Under the pieces are notes generated by a model, which was given only the letters and a program-made list of their open reading frames with translations, was not told the DNA's origin and searched no databases. A stretch of 64,000 nucleotides of DNA, taken from positions 609,120-673,119 of the forward strand of contig NZ_JPWH01000001.1 in NCBI RefSeq assembly GCF_003326755.1, read 5' to 3'. Origin of the DNA: Thalassospira profundimaris. GTDB lineage: Bacteria; Pseudomonadota; Alphaproteobacteria; Rhodospirillales; Thalassospiraceae. Both the position numbers and the translations under genes were made by a program. Positions 45,942 to 54,622 of the stretch are shown here, one piece after another; the stretch's first letter is position 1, and the number at the start of each line of letters is the position of its first letter.

Positions 45942-45969
45942 AAAGGGAGGGCTTCGGTCCTCCCTTTTT
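45942..45969 (+). terminator. Terminator after mdeB
   Basis: AAAGGGAGG, an 8-base loop, then CCTCCCTTTTT: a classic rho-independent terminator 24 bases after the stop codon. It also separates the operon from CRISPR array 1. Confidence 0.85.
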
Positions 45970-46037
45970 CGTAGCTGTCGGGTTGAGGGATACGAATTTG
46001 GTAAAGCGTGTGCCCTCAAATTGACGAGTCGGCTGAA

Positions 46038-46931
46038 ATTGAAGCTACCCTCTAAAATCGAACCTGCTACAATCAAATGGGCATCGCTCACAACGCGAAA
46101 CATGTTGTAGCTACCCTCTAAAATCGAACCTGCTACAATCCGTCTCACCAATGCACCATCAAAGAAGCGGTTGTAGCTACCCTCTAAAATCGAACCTGCT
46201 ACAATCACCATGCAGACAACCAACCAGATGATGGCGTTGTAGCTACCCTCTAAAATCGAACCTGCTACAATCGGTTGGTGCTACTACGTGGCTCAAGAAT
46301 CGTTGTAGCTACCCTCTAAAATCGAACCTGCTACAATCGGTTGGTGCTACTACGTGGCTCAAGAATCGTTGTAGCTACCCTCTAAAATCGAACCTGCTAC
46401 AATCACCATGCAGACAACCAACCAGATGATGGCGTTGTAGCTACCCTCTAAAATCGAACCTGCTACAATCAAATGGGCATCGCTCACAACGCGAAACATG
46501 TTGTAGCTACCCTCTAAAATCGAACCTGCTACAATCAAATGGGCATCGCTCACAACGCGAAACATGTTGTAGCTACCCTCTAAAATCGAACCTGCTACAA
46601 TCAAATGGGCATCGCTCACAACGCGAAACATGTTGTAGCTACCCTCTAAAATCGAACCTGCTACAATCAAATGGGCATCGCTCACAACGCGAAACATGTT
46701 GTAGCTACCCTCTAAAATCGAACCTGCTACAATCAAATGGGCATCGCTCACAACGCGAAACATGTTGTAGCTACCCTCTAAAATCGAACCTGCTACAATC
46801 AAATGGGCATCGCTCACAACGCGAAACATGTTGTAGCTACCCTCTAAAATCGAACCTGCTACAATCCGTCTCACCAATGCACCATCAAAGAAGCGGTTGT
46901 AGCTACCCTCTAAAATCGAACCTGCTACAAT
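46038..46931 (+). CRISPR. CRISPR array 1: 14 repeats, 13 spacers, 4 distinct
   Basis: 36-bp repeats (GTTGTAGCTACCCTCTAAAA then TCGAACCTGCTACAAT) recur with a period of exactly 66 and spacers of 30. Repeats start at 46038, 46104 and so on every 66 bases to 46896. The first repeat differs at two positions in its 5' end (ATTGAAGC). Spacers in order are A B C D D C A A A A A A B, where A begins CAAATGGGCA, B CCGTCTCACC, C CACCATGCAG and D CGGTTGGTGC. Repeats end TGCTACAAT, which looks like an extended -10 promoter as in Neisseria type II-C arrays. The cas-proximal end runs into a conserved terminator. Confidence 0.98.
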
Positions 46932-46989
46932 CGGAACCCTGAATCCCGCAGCATAATCAATGTGTTGCGGGATTTTTTCTGTTCAGAAA
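46932..46989 (+). terminator. Cas-proximal flank of array 1, containing a terminator (copy 1)
   Basis: A 58-base sequence directly after the last repeat contains CCCGCAGCAT...GTTGCGGG followed by six Ts, a rho-independent terminator for array 1. About 50 of 58 bases match the flank of array 2 in inverse orientation (52538-52595). It could also be the leader recognised during spacer insertion; see findings. Confidence 0.8.
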
Positions 46990-47091
46990 ATGAAATTTTC
47001 ACGCTGATTTTGCCTGAATTTTTGCAAAAAAGTGAGATTTTTGAGGGCGGATTCGGCGGTTTGGACAGGCTATTTGACCGCGATTGCAAAC

Positions 47092-47166
47092 GAAAAAAGG
47101 GAGGCCGGAGCCTCCCTTATCTTTCAGCAGATAGCTTTGTTGCAGCTACCTTCTAAAATCGAACCT
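47092..47166 (-). ncRNA. tracrRNA
   Basis: On the minus strand, the repeat-like sequence at 47139-47174 (four differences from the repeat) gives an anti-repeat ending GTAGCTGCAAC. It is followed by AAAGCTATCTGCTGAAAGAT, a small stem-loop (TATCT/AGATA), and then by GGGAGGC TCCG GCCTCCC with six Ts, a terminator. The promoter at 47172 places the start inside the anti-repeat, near 47165. The RNA pairs with crRNA repeats to guide Cas9 and RNase III processing. Exact ends are predicted, not measured. Confidence 0.85.
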
Positions 47167-47171
47167 TCTAC

Positions 47172-47200
47172 AATATAAGATACGAACTGTAGTTTGTCTA
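47172..47200 (-). promoter_or_regulatory. tracrRNA promoter
   Basis: On the minus strand TAGACA (47195-47200) and TATATT (47172-47177) are separated by 17 bases, a good sigma-70 promoter. The -10 box overlaps the last bases of the repeat-like sequence. Confidence 0.6.
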
Positions 47201-47383
47201 TCTTTTGTTACATAGGGTTAGAGATGATTCTATGGGTTTGAGGATATTTGAACCACAGGAAATTTTTACCGGGCTATAGAACTTGAATTTTTTGTTTGAC
47301 TGATTGGCTTGAGAGGGGTAGGTATGGAGTATAGAACTAAACGTCCGATGTAACTTTTCACTACTTGGACCATAAACGTTCTA

Positions 47384-47410
47384 TGTTGTAGCTATCTTCC
47401 TAAGTCGAAC
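47384..47410. other. Second, truncated repeat-like (anti-repeat-like) element
   Basis: GTTGTAGCTATCTTCCTAAG then TCGAACC matches the first 27 bases of the CRISPR repeat at 22 positions and then diverges, so the -10-like 3' end is missing. It is outside both arrays, 210 bases from the tracrRNA anti-repeat and 270 bases before cas9. It may be a relic or part of a regulatory RNA; no terminator follows on the minus strand. Confidence 0.6.
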
Positions 47411-47414
47411 CAGG

Positions 47415-47585
47415 ATGAAGCTAATATCTCAGTTGGAGATGCTAGTGAAAGTTGAAGTCAAGTTTTCCCTTGATGTCGAGGGTTTTAGTGATCAAAGCAA
47501 GCGTGTTTGTTTGGTTATCCTCTCTTCTGAAAAGGGAAAGCGCACGATCGTTTTGCTACTCATGTTGCTGAGTCAGTTATTGTGA
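47415..47585 (+). CDS. Possible 56-aa small protein upstream of cas9
   Basis: An open frame starting ATG at 47415 encodes MKLISQLEMLVKVEVKFSLD and ends with a hydrophobic stretch (TIVLLLMLLSQLL). A CCAGG weakly resembles a ribosome-binding site. It lies between the repeat-like element and a strong terminator. Coding status is uncertain, and the region may instead be a non-coding transcript. Confidence 0.22.
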   Translation: MKLISQLEMLVKVEVKFSLDVEGFSDQSKRVCLVILSSEKGKRTIVLLLMLLSQLL

Positions 47586-47591
47586 TCTTTA

Positions 47592-47622
47592 CCGTCCGGC
47601 AATGTTTGCCGGACGGGCTTTT
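47592..47622 (+). terminator. Strong terminator just upstream of cas9
   Basis: CCGTCCGGCAA, loop TGT, TTGCCGGACGG, then GCTTTT. It ends a transcript from the 47200-47590 region and isolates cas9, which must start from a promoter in 47620-47670. Confidence 0.75.
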
Positions 47623-47679
47623 GGTTGCCTGAAACCCCTTGTTGTGTCTTAATAGTTGCAGATACTATTGGGGGAAATA

Positions 47680-50600
47680 ATGAATAAAAATGTCATCCTT
47701 GGCATTGATGTCGGCGTGGCATCTTTGGGGGCCTGTGTCGTCGAGGTGGATGATGCCGAGCGGCCTGTCGGCTTTTTGGATGGCGTCAGTTTCATTTACC
47801 CGACACCGGATGGCGCGGCAGAGCGGCGCGGGCATCGCGCCATGCGGCGCGGCTATCGCCGCAAGCGATTGCGGTTGCAGGCTTTGCGGCGCTATCTTGC
47901 CGAGCTTTTGAATATTCCTGCCGATTTTGATGGCAAGCCGGATGGGGTGAAGGACCCGGCCCATACCGATTTGGTGGCCGGGGAGGATGCCCTGCGTGAT
48001 GCACGTGGCAACCGCCTGATTTCGCCCAATAGTCGCACGCGGCTCCGCGCGGTGGGGCTGTCCGAGGCCTTGAGTGCGGCGGATCTGGCGCGGGCGATTT
48101 TGCATATTGCCAAAAATCGCGGCATGCGCCTGACCCGGGTGACGGGAACCAGCGAGGAAGACGAAAAGGCGCGCAAGGAAGCCTCGGTCATGGTGGAGCA
48201 GGCCCGTGCCACCCGCCGCGAAATGGCGGAACACAATGCTGAAACCCCAGGTATGCTGTTATGGCTGCGCGAACAGGAAGCTCCGGCGGCGCATCAGCGT
48301 AAACCGCTGCGTCGGCGGGTCGGCACATCTTTGTCGCTGCAATTCGTTCGGGCGCAGGTCGAGGAAGAATTTGACCGCCTGTTGGCGTTTCAGCGGCAGT
48401 TTCACCCGGCCTTGACGGCGGAAGTCTGTGAAATTCTGCACGAGAAGGTGTTTTTCGAGAAGAAACCCCCAAAACCCGAAATCGGACGGTGCCTTTATAA
48501 CCCGGAAACCGATGAACGGCTGCCGCTGGCCTGTGACCTGTTTCAGCAAAAGCGGATTTACGAGGAAGTCAATAATCTGCGCATTGAATATGCCGATGCC
48601 TCGCGCGAGAAACTGACATTTGATCAGCGTGATTTGCTGGTTGCCCGCCTGATGGCGGGGGAGGATTTGGGTGTGGCGCAAATCAAGAAGCTGATTGGCG
48701 CAACGGAACGGGGGTTGCGGCTGTCGCTGGAGGGGCAGGCCGGGCGCAACACCGGCCCGGCGCGCAAGTTGCTGGGGCATGCCGTTCGCCGCACCCTGAA
48801 AGAGGCGGATGCGCGCTTTGCCAAGCGGGATGAAAACGCAAATGCGGGCCGGATGGTGGCCCTTTATGATGCGCTGGATGACGAACACCGCCAGGCATTT
48901 GAAAAATTGCTGCGTGAGGAAGATGACCGCGAGCGGATGGTTACGGCCCTGATGCGCGATTATGGTATCGCGCAGGATGAGGCGGAAAATGCCGCCGATG
49001 GCATTGCCCTGCCGCGCGGTTATGGCGCTGCCGGGCTGAGTGCGACGCTGGATATTCTTGAAAAGCTGAAAGCTGACATTATTGACAGCAATACTGCCGC
49101 TGAGCGGGCCAAACTGATACCCGCCACGGCACGGGAAATTGCCTGCAAGAGGCTGCCTTATTATGGCGAGATTTTCCCGCATCTGGTGCGCGGGCGGATG
49201 GCGCCCGATGCAAAGGGCTATCCGGCTGCGACAATCGAGGAAAAATTTGGCCGTATTCCCAACCCGGTGGTGCATGTGGCGTTAAACAGCCTGCGCAAGG
49301 TGGTGAATGCGCTGGTGAAAAAAGGGGAAAAACAGGGCTGGGTTTTTAAGGGCGTGCAGATCGAAATGGCCCGCGAAATGAAAAAGACCCAGGAGGACCG
49401 CGACAAGGATGCCCGGCGTATTGCCCGTGAACAGGCGAAAAATGCCGAATATGATGCCATTACCCTGGCCCATAACATGCCTGCCAGCCGCAAGAACCGC
49501 CGCAAATTGAAACTGTGGGAGGCACAAAACAAAATGTGCCCCTATACCGGCCTGTCGATTGATGTGAGTGACCTTTTTTCCGGCAAGTTCGATATTGACC
49601 ATACCTTGCCCCGTTCCAAAACCCTGGATGACAGCCTGTATAACCTGCTGGTAATTCATGAAAGTGTGAACAAGAAAAAGGCCAATAGAAGCCCTTACGA
49701 CGCCTTTTCCGGCGGGCTGGATGTGGAGGGTGTGCCGCAGCGCAGTTACGAACAGATTGTCGAGAACGTGCGCCGTATTCCCGGTATCCGGCATAAGGAA
49801 AAACTGTTTCGCCCGGATGCGATGGAGAAATACGAGGACCAGGACGCCTTTGCCCAGCGCTATAAAACCGATACCAGCTATATTGCCAAAACCGCCAAAC
49901 AATATTTGCAATGTGTGTTTCCGCATTTGCGCTCCAAAAACGGGGTGGAGGCGATTAACGGTTTTATCACCGATGAATTGCGCAAACGCTGGGGTGTGAT
50001 GGATCTCGTGCAGATGGTGGCCCATCAGCAGGACCCGGACCTTGTGGAAGCGCCGCCGACCAAGGAAGAACGGGCCGAGGGCATCAAGAAAGGCAAAAAC
50101 CGGGATGATCATCGCCATCATTTGCTCGATGCCGCGATAACCGCCTGCACCCCGCATGATGTGGTGCGAAAACTGCAAACCATTTCGGGCAGTCGTAACA
50201 AACATGATCTGGCAGAGCGCTATAAGGTGCCGTTGCCCTGGGGCGATTTTCGTGATGATTTATATGATCTGATTGATCAGGCCCGCACTACCCATCGTGC
50301 CAACAGGGAACTGAATGGCAAGCTGCATATGGCGACCAATCTGGGCGTTGTGGCGCGCTTTGCCGACGGGCGGTATCTGGTGCGCCAACGCAAGCGGTTT
50401 GATGCCAGTGAGTTTTCCAGCATTGAGGATGTGAAAAAGAAGCTGGTGGTTGATCCTGCCCTGATGGCGCGGTTGGCAAAGGACATGACAAGTGGCGAAG
50501 CGGTGCTGTTTTGGGCGTCGCGTGAGCCATTGGCCGATTTGCAGCGCCATGATGAAAGATTGCGCGAGATCGCCGGGCGGATTGAAGATTTGTTTATGCT

Positions 50601-51219
50601 TCAGCCCACGGAAACCACCTATGAGGATGTGGACAAAAAAACCGGTGCGATAGAAATCCGTACCCGCAAGTTCAAGGAAGACGAGCGGCTGACCGAAGCA
50701 TTCAGGGCGTATCGGCAGGAATGCCTGGCGGCGGGGCGAACGCCACGTCGTACCGTGCGGCTTTATGGGCTGGATGAAGCAGTGATGATTGCGGGTGCCA
50801 AAGGTGGTGCCCTGCCAGCCCGGACATTCAAGCCCGGAAGTAATGCCTGGCTGGATATTTTCCGCAACGCACACGGAAAACCCGAATTTGAGGTGGTCCG
50901 CACCATTGATGCGATGCGCCCGGGACATGTGCCGCAATGGCAGTGCCATGCGGGCAATGATTTGCTGTTGCGCCTGTTTAAAGGCGATACGGTGCGTTTG
51001 CGCAGCAAGGATGGCAAAACGCGGTTATGTGTGCTGGCAACCAATTCGCCGGGGGACTGGGAATTTCAGCCGTTGAACCTGTCGCCGCATATCAGCCGCC
51101 ATCCGGCGCGCAAAAATTTCCGTTTCGGCTTCAAGGCATTGTGCGATGCCGATCCGCAACTGGTGGTGCGCGATGTTCTGGGCCGTATTGTTTATGAAAG
51201 CCCACGCCTGAACTGGTAA
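47680..51219 (+). CDS. cas9: Cas9, type II-C RNA-guided endonuclease
   Basis: A 1179-aa Cas9 with all nuclease motifs. RuvC-I has Asp10 in ILGIDVGVASLG; the Arg-rich bridge helix follows (RRGHRAMRRGYRRKRLRLQA). RuvC-II has Glu562 in IEMAREM. The HNH domain has His641 in FDIDHTLPRS, with Cys-Pro-Tyr-Thr-Gly before it and Asn in ESVNKKKANRSPYD after. RuvC-III has His813/His814 and Asp817 in DDHRHHLLDA. It is therefore expected to cut both strands. The start at 47680 follows GGGGGA. Cas1 and Cas2 genes follow with no csn2 or cas4, which defines II-C. It is longer than the compact Neisseria and Campylobacter enzymes. Confidence 0.97.
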   Translation: MNKNVILGIDVGVASLGACVVEVDDAERPVGFLDGVSFIYPTPDGAAERRGHRAMRRGYRRKRLRLQALRRYLAELLNIPADFDGKPDGVKDPAHTDLVAGEDALRDARGNRLISPNSRTRLRAVGLSEALSAADLARAILHIAKNRGMRLTRVTGTSEEDEKARKEASVMVEQARATRREMAEHNAETPGMLLWLREQEAPAAHQRKPLRRRVGTSLSLQFVRAQVEEEFDRLLAFQRQFHPALTAEVCEILHEKVFFEKKPPKPEIGRCLYNPETDERLPLACDLFQQKRIYEEVNNLRIEYADASREKLTFDQRDLLVARLMAGEDLGVAQIKKLIGATERGLRLSLEGQAGRNTGPARKLLGHAVRRTLKEADARFAKRDENANAGRMVALYDALDDEHRQAFEKLLREEDDRERMVTALMRDYGIAQDEAENAADGIALPRGYGAAGLSATLDILEKLKADIIDSNTAAERAKLIPATAREIACKRLPYYGEIFPHLVRGRMAPDAKGYPAATIEEKFGRIPNPVVHVALNSLRKVVNALVKKGEKQGWVFKGVQIEMAREMKKTQEDRDKDARRIAREQAKNAEYDAITLAHNMPASRKNRRKLKLWEAQNKMCPYTGLSIDVSDLFSGKFDIDHTLPRSKTLDDSLYNLLVIHESVNKKKANRSPYDAFSGGLDVEGVPQRSYEQIVENVRRIPGIRHKEKLFRPDAMEKYEDQDAFAQRYKTDTSYIAKTAKQYLQCVFPHLRSKNGVEAINGFITDELRKRWGVMDLVQMVAHQQDPDLVEAPPTKEERAEGIKKGKNRDDHRHHLLDAAITACTPHDVVRKLQTISGSRNKHDLAERYKVPLPWGDFRDDLYDLIDQARTTHRANRELNGKLHMATNLGVVARFADGRYLVRQRKRFDASEFSSIEDVKKKLVVDPALMARLAKDMTSGEAVLFWASREPLADLQRHDERLREIAGRIEDLFMLQPTETTYEDVDKKTGAIEIRTRKFKEDERLTEAFRAYRQECLAAGRTPRRTVRLYGLDEAVMIAGAKGGALPARTFKPGSNAWLDIFRNAHGKPEFEVVRTIDAMRPGHVPQWQCHAGNDLLLRLFKGDTVRLRSKDGKTRLCVLATNSPGDWEFQPLNLSPHISRHPARKNFRFGFKALCDADPQLVVRDVLGRIVYESPRLNW

Positions 51220-51249
51220 TACCGTGTAACCGTGTAAAGGAGAGCGCAG

Positions 51250-52167
51250 ATGTGGCGGGTGGTGGATATTTCGGGCGAAAACCGGCACCTGCGACTGGCG
51301 CGAAATGCGCTGGAGGTGATGGAGGGCGAGGAGAAGCTAGGCCGTTTGCCGCTGGGTGACATCAATGCCGTGATTGTCCATGCCTATCGCGCCACACTCA
51401 GCACCGATCTGGCCGCAGCACTTGCGCGGGAAAATATTCCGCTGGTGCTGTGTGATAACAAGCATATGCCCTCCTCGATTGTCTGGCCCTTTACCGGGCA
51501 TTTTGAACAGGCCGACCGCATTGCCACCCAGGCCACGGCAACAAAGGGGCTGATCCGGCGGCTCTGGCGGCATATCATCCGGGCCAAAATCCGCGAGCAG
51601 GCCCATACTTTGCAAGGCTTTGATCCGGCGGGGGCGGAGGCGCTTTTCAAACTCATGTCGCTGGTCAAGCCCGGTGATCCCGATAATATCGAGGCTCGGG
51701 CCGCAAGGTTTTACTGGTCCCGCCTGCTGGGCGAGGATTTTATTCGCCACCCGGATGGCGGCGGGGCCAATGGCGTTTTGAATTATGGCTATATCGTTTT
51801 GCGCTCGGCGATGGCGCGTGCGGTGGCGGCCGCCGGGCTGGCCCCGGCTTTGGGGATTTTCCATACTTCCAAACGCAATCCGTTTCGCCTGGTCGATGAT
51901 CTGATGGAACCCTTCCGTCCGCTGGTGGACCGGGTGGTGTATGCCAGCCGGAAAGACTGGGGCGACGAGGTGACGCCCGAAGCCAAAAAGGCGCTGGCGG
52001 CGATTGTGAATGGCGCGATTCCAACAGCGGAGGGGCTGTTGCCGGTTTATCGGGTGATGGGGCAAATGGCGGCATCGCTGGCGGCGGTTTATGCCGGGCA
52101 GCGCAAGCAGCTTGAAATTCCCGCGCGCATCAGAATTGAAAAACAGATGGAGATGGAGGGGCTGTAA
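51250..52167 (+). CDS. cas1: Cas1 integrase
   Basis: A 305-aa type II Cas1. The N-terminal beta domain begins MWRVVDISGENRHLRLARNA, and the catalytic domain includes ARAARFYWSRLLGEDFIRHP, GVLNYGYIVLRSAMARAVAA and LGIFHTSKRNPFRLVDDLME, which contain the metal-binding Glu, His and Asp. With Cas2 it inserts new spacers. It starts 30 bases after cas9 behind AAAGGAG. Confidence 0.97.
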   Translation: MWRVVDISGENRHLRLARNALEVMEGEEKLGRLPLGDINAVIVHAYRATLSTDLAAALARENIPLVLCDNKHMPSSIVWPFTGHFEQADRIATQATATKGLIRRLWRHIIRAKIREQAHTLQGFDPAGAEALFKLMSLVKPGDPDNIEARAARFYWSRLLGEDFIRHPDGGGANGVLNYGYIVLRSAMARAVAAAGLAPALGIFHTSKRNPFRLVDDLMEPFRPLVDRVVYASRKDWGDEVTPEAKKALAAIVNGAIPTAEGLLPVYRVMGQMAASLAAVYAGQRKQLEIPARIRIEKQMEMEGL

Positions 52168-52193
52168 CCCGGTCAGGCCGGGTGCCACGGGCC

Positions 52194-52523
52194 ATGTCAT
52201 TATCGGGGTATCGGATCATGTGGGCGTTTGTGATGTTTGACCTGCCGGTTGTCACCAAGGCGGAAAAGCGCCGGGCGCGCAAATTTCATGACTACCTGCT
52301 TGATGAAGGGTTCGAGATGAAACAGTTTTCCGTCTATTACCGTTTTTATGAAAGCCGGGCCAAGGCCGATGCCGCAAGCAAACGGATTGCCGCGAAAATT
52401 CCCGAACGCGGCATGGTCTCGATCCTGTCCGTCACCGACAAACAGTTCGGCCAGATGGTCAATTTCATGGGAAAAGTGCCCTCAAAAAATGACCAAAAAC
52501 CGGACCAACTGGCGCTTTTTTAG
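52194..52523 (+). CDS. cas2: Cas2
   Basis: A 109-aa protein counted from the ATG at 52194; an ATG eight codons later and a GTG four codons earlier are alternatives. The ferredoxin-like fold starts MWAFVMFDLPVVTKAEKRRA, with the conserved Asp in FDLPV, and continues with VYYRFYESRAKADAASKRIA. It forms the integration complex with Cas1. The stop is 15 bases before the conserved flank of array 2. Confidence 0.95.
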   Translation: MSLSGYRIMWAFVMFDLPVVTKAEKRRARKFHDYLLDEGFEMKQFSVYYRFYESRAKADAASKRIAAKIPERGMVSILSVTDKQFGQMVNFMGKVPSKNDQKPDQLALF

Positions 52524-52537
52524 GTGGAAAATGACGG

Positions 52538-52595
52538 TTTCTGACTCAAAAAAATCCCGCAACATATTGAATATGCTGCGGGATTCTGGGTTCCT
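52538..52595 (-). terminator. Cas-proximal flank of array 2, containing a terminator (copy 2)
   Basis: Read on the minus strand, this is GGAACCC, then a hairpin CCCGCAGCATAT/ATATGTTGCGGG with loop TCA, then seven Ts. It stops array 2 transcripts coming from the right. It is the inverted counterpart of 46932-46989. Confidence 0.8.
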
Positions 52596-54544
52596 ATTGT
52601 AGCAGGTTCGATTTTAGAGGGTAGCTACAACTCACAAGACCCAAAACTTGACAAAACAGCACATTGTAGCAGGTTCGATTTTAGAGGGTAGCTACAACGC
52701 ATCCGATGTTCTTAGGTCAGTGTCGTAAATTGTAGCAGGTTCGATTTTAGAGGGTAGCTACAACACGTTCTCGGTCGAAAGGCCGAAAGCGTTCATTGTA
52801 GCAGGTTCGATTTTAGAGGGTAGCTACAACACGTTCTCGGTCGAAAGGCCGAAAGCGTTCATTGTAGCAGGTTCGATTTTAGAGGGTAGCTACAACGGAG
52901 TTCCCTCCCTGCGTCACCCGGTCTTTATTGTAGCAGGTTCGATTTTAGAGGGTAGCTACAACGGAGTTCCCTCCCTGCGTCACCCGGTCTTTATTGTAGC
53001 AGGTTCGATTTTAGAGGGTAGCTACAACGTGAGGGTTGGTCGACCCCCGACAGCACCTATTGTAGCAGGTTCGATTTTAGAGGGTAGCTACAACGGGCGG
53101 GGTTAATTTCCTGTCCGATGCCCATTGTAGCAGGTTCGATTTTAGAGGGTAGCTACAACGCCCAAGGGGCGCAATGCTACGCCTTGAAGATTGTAGCAGG
53201 TTCGATTTTAGAGGGTAGCTACAACGCCCAAGGGGCGCAATGCTACGCCTTGAAGATTGTAGCAGGTTCGATTTTAGAGGGTAGCTACAACGCAGGATCG
53301 ATCCAAACACAAACTGCGCTGATTGTAGCAGGTTCGATTTTAGAGGGTAGCTACAACGTTAATGAAGGGCTTTCTCCCCTCGCCCAATTGTAGCAGGTTC
53401 GATTTTAGAGGGTAGCTACAACGTTAATGAAGGGCTTTCTCCCCTCGCCCAATTGTAGCAGGTTCGATTTTAGAGGGTAGCTACAACCAAGGTGGTGAAG
53501 TCGAAGAATGGGACCCGATTGTAGCAGGTTCGATTTTAGAGGGTAGCTACAACGGATTGAGCCAAACGAGGGAAGAACCGATGATTGTAGCAGGTTCGAT
53601 TTTAGAGGGTAGCTACAACATGATGCATTTCGCCAACCTATCATTTCCGATTGTAGCAGGTTCGATTTTAGAGGGTAGCTACAACATGATGCATTTCGCC
53701 AACCTATCATTTCCGATTGTAGCAGGTTCGATTTTAGAGGGTAGCTACAACATGATGCATTTCGCCAACCTATCATTTCCGATTGTAGCAGGTTCGATTT
53801 TAGAGGGTAGCTACAACTCAAAGCCTTACCGGAATGACTGGAGGTGTATTGTAGCAGGTTCGATTTTAGAGGGTAGCTACAACTGTGAGGCTGCAATGGA
53901 GGATCGTGCCGGTGATTGTAGCAGGTTCGATTTTAGAGGGTAGCTACAACACCACGCATGAAAGGCATCAACCGACATCAATTGTAGCAGGTTCGATTTT
54001 AGAGGGTAGCTACAACACCACGCATGAAAGGCATCAACCGACATCAATTGTAGCAGGTTCGATTTTAGAGGGTAGCTACAACAGTTTTCACCAGAGATTG
54101 CGCGTGTTTTCGATTGTAGCAGGTTCGATTTTAGAGGGTAGCTACAACAGTTTTCACCAGAGATTGCGCGTGTTTTCGATTGTAGCAGGTTCGATTTTAG
54201 AGGGTAGCTACAACTGCTAAACGCGGTGCTGCAAAGTTCGCGATATTGTAGCAGGTTCGATTTTAGAGGGTAGCTACAACATCATGCGCCCGACAGGTTG
54301 ATTGACACCGATTGTAGCAGGTTCGATTTTAGAGGGTAGCTACAACGGTCAAAGCAGAGGGGGGCGCAGTGCGGAAATTGTAGCAGGTTCGATTTTAGAG
54401 GGTAGCTACAACATCATGCGCCCGACAGGTTGATTGACACCGATTGTAGCAGGTTCGATTTTAGAGGGTAGCTACAACGAAAAACGCCCGCTTTTATACC
54501 TTATGGAAATCGTAGCAGGTTCGATTTTCGGAGCATATATATCG
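52596..54544 (-). CRISPR. CRISPR array 2: 30 repeats, 29 spacers, 20 distinct
   Basis: The same 36-bp repeat as array 1 but on the minus strand (plus strand reads ATTGTAGCAGGTTCGATTTT then AGAGGGTAGCTACAAC). Spacers are mostly 30 (29-31). The cas-distal repeat (54509-54544) keeps only its first 20 plus-strand bases. Many spacers are duplicated in tandem: 52765/52831, 52897/52963, 53160/53226, 53358/53423, a triplet at 53620/53686/53752, 53951/54017 and 54083/54149, and one pair separated by another spacer (54281/54413). None match the four spacers of array 1 by eye. Confidence 0.98.
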
Positions 54545-54622
54545 TGGAAATCTATGATACGATCGTGCCGTGAGTGTCAGATTACCTTGCGCGTGTATGT
54601 AAGGCACGCAGGAGAATGTGCT

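Noticed and set aside
45970..46037. A possible leader upstream of array 1 on its outer side
   Set aside because: No similarity was found to the outer flank of array 2, and the adjacent repeat is degenerate, as at a distal end.
46359..46877. A 172-codon minus-strand frame with a repeated IVAGSILEGSYN peptide
   Set aside because: It is the translation of CRISPR repeats and spacers. The 66-base period is a multiple of three, so frames stay open. Similar frames at 53118-54220 have the same cause.
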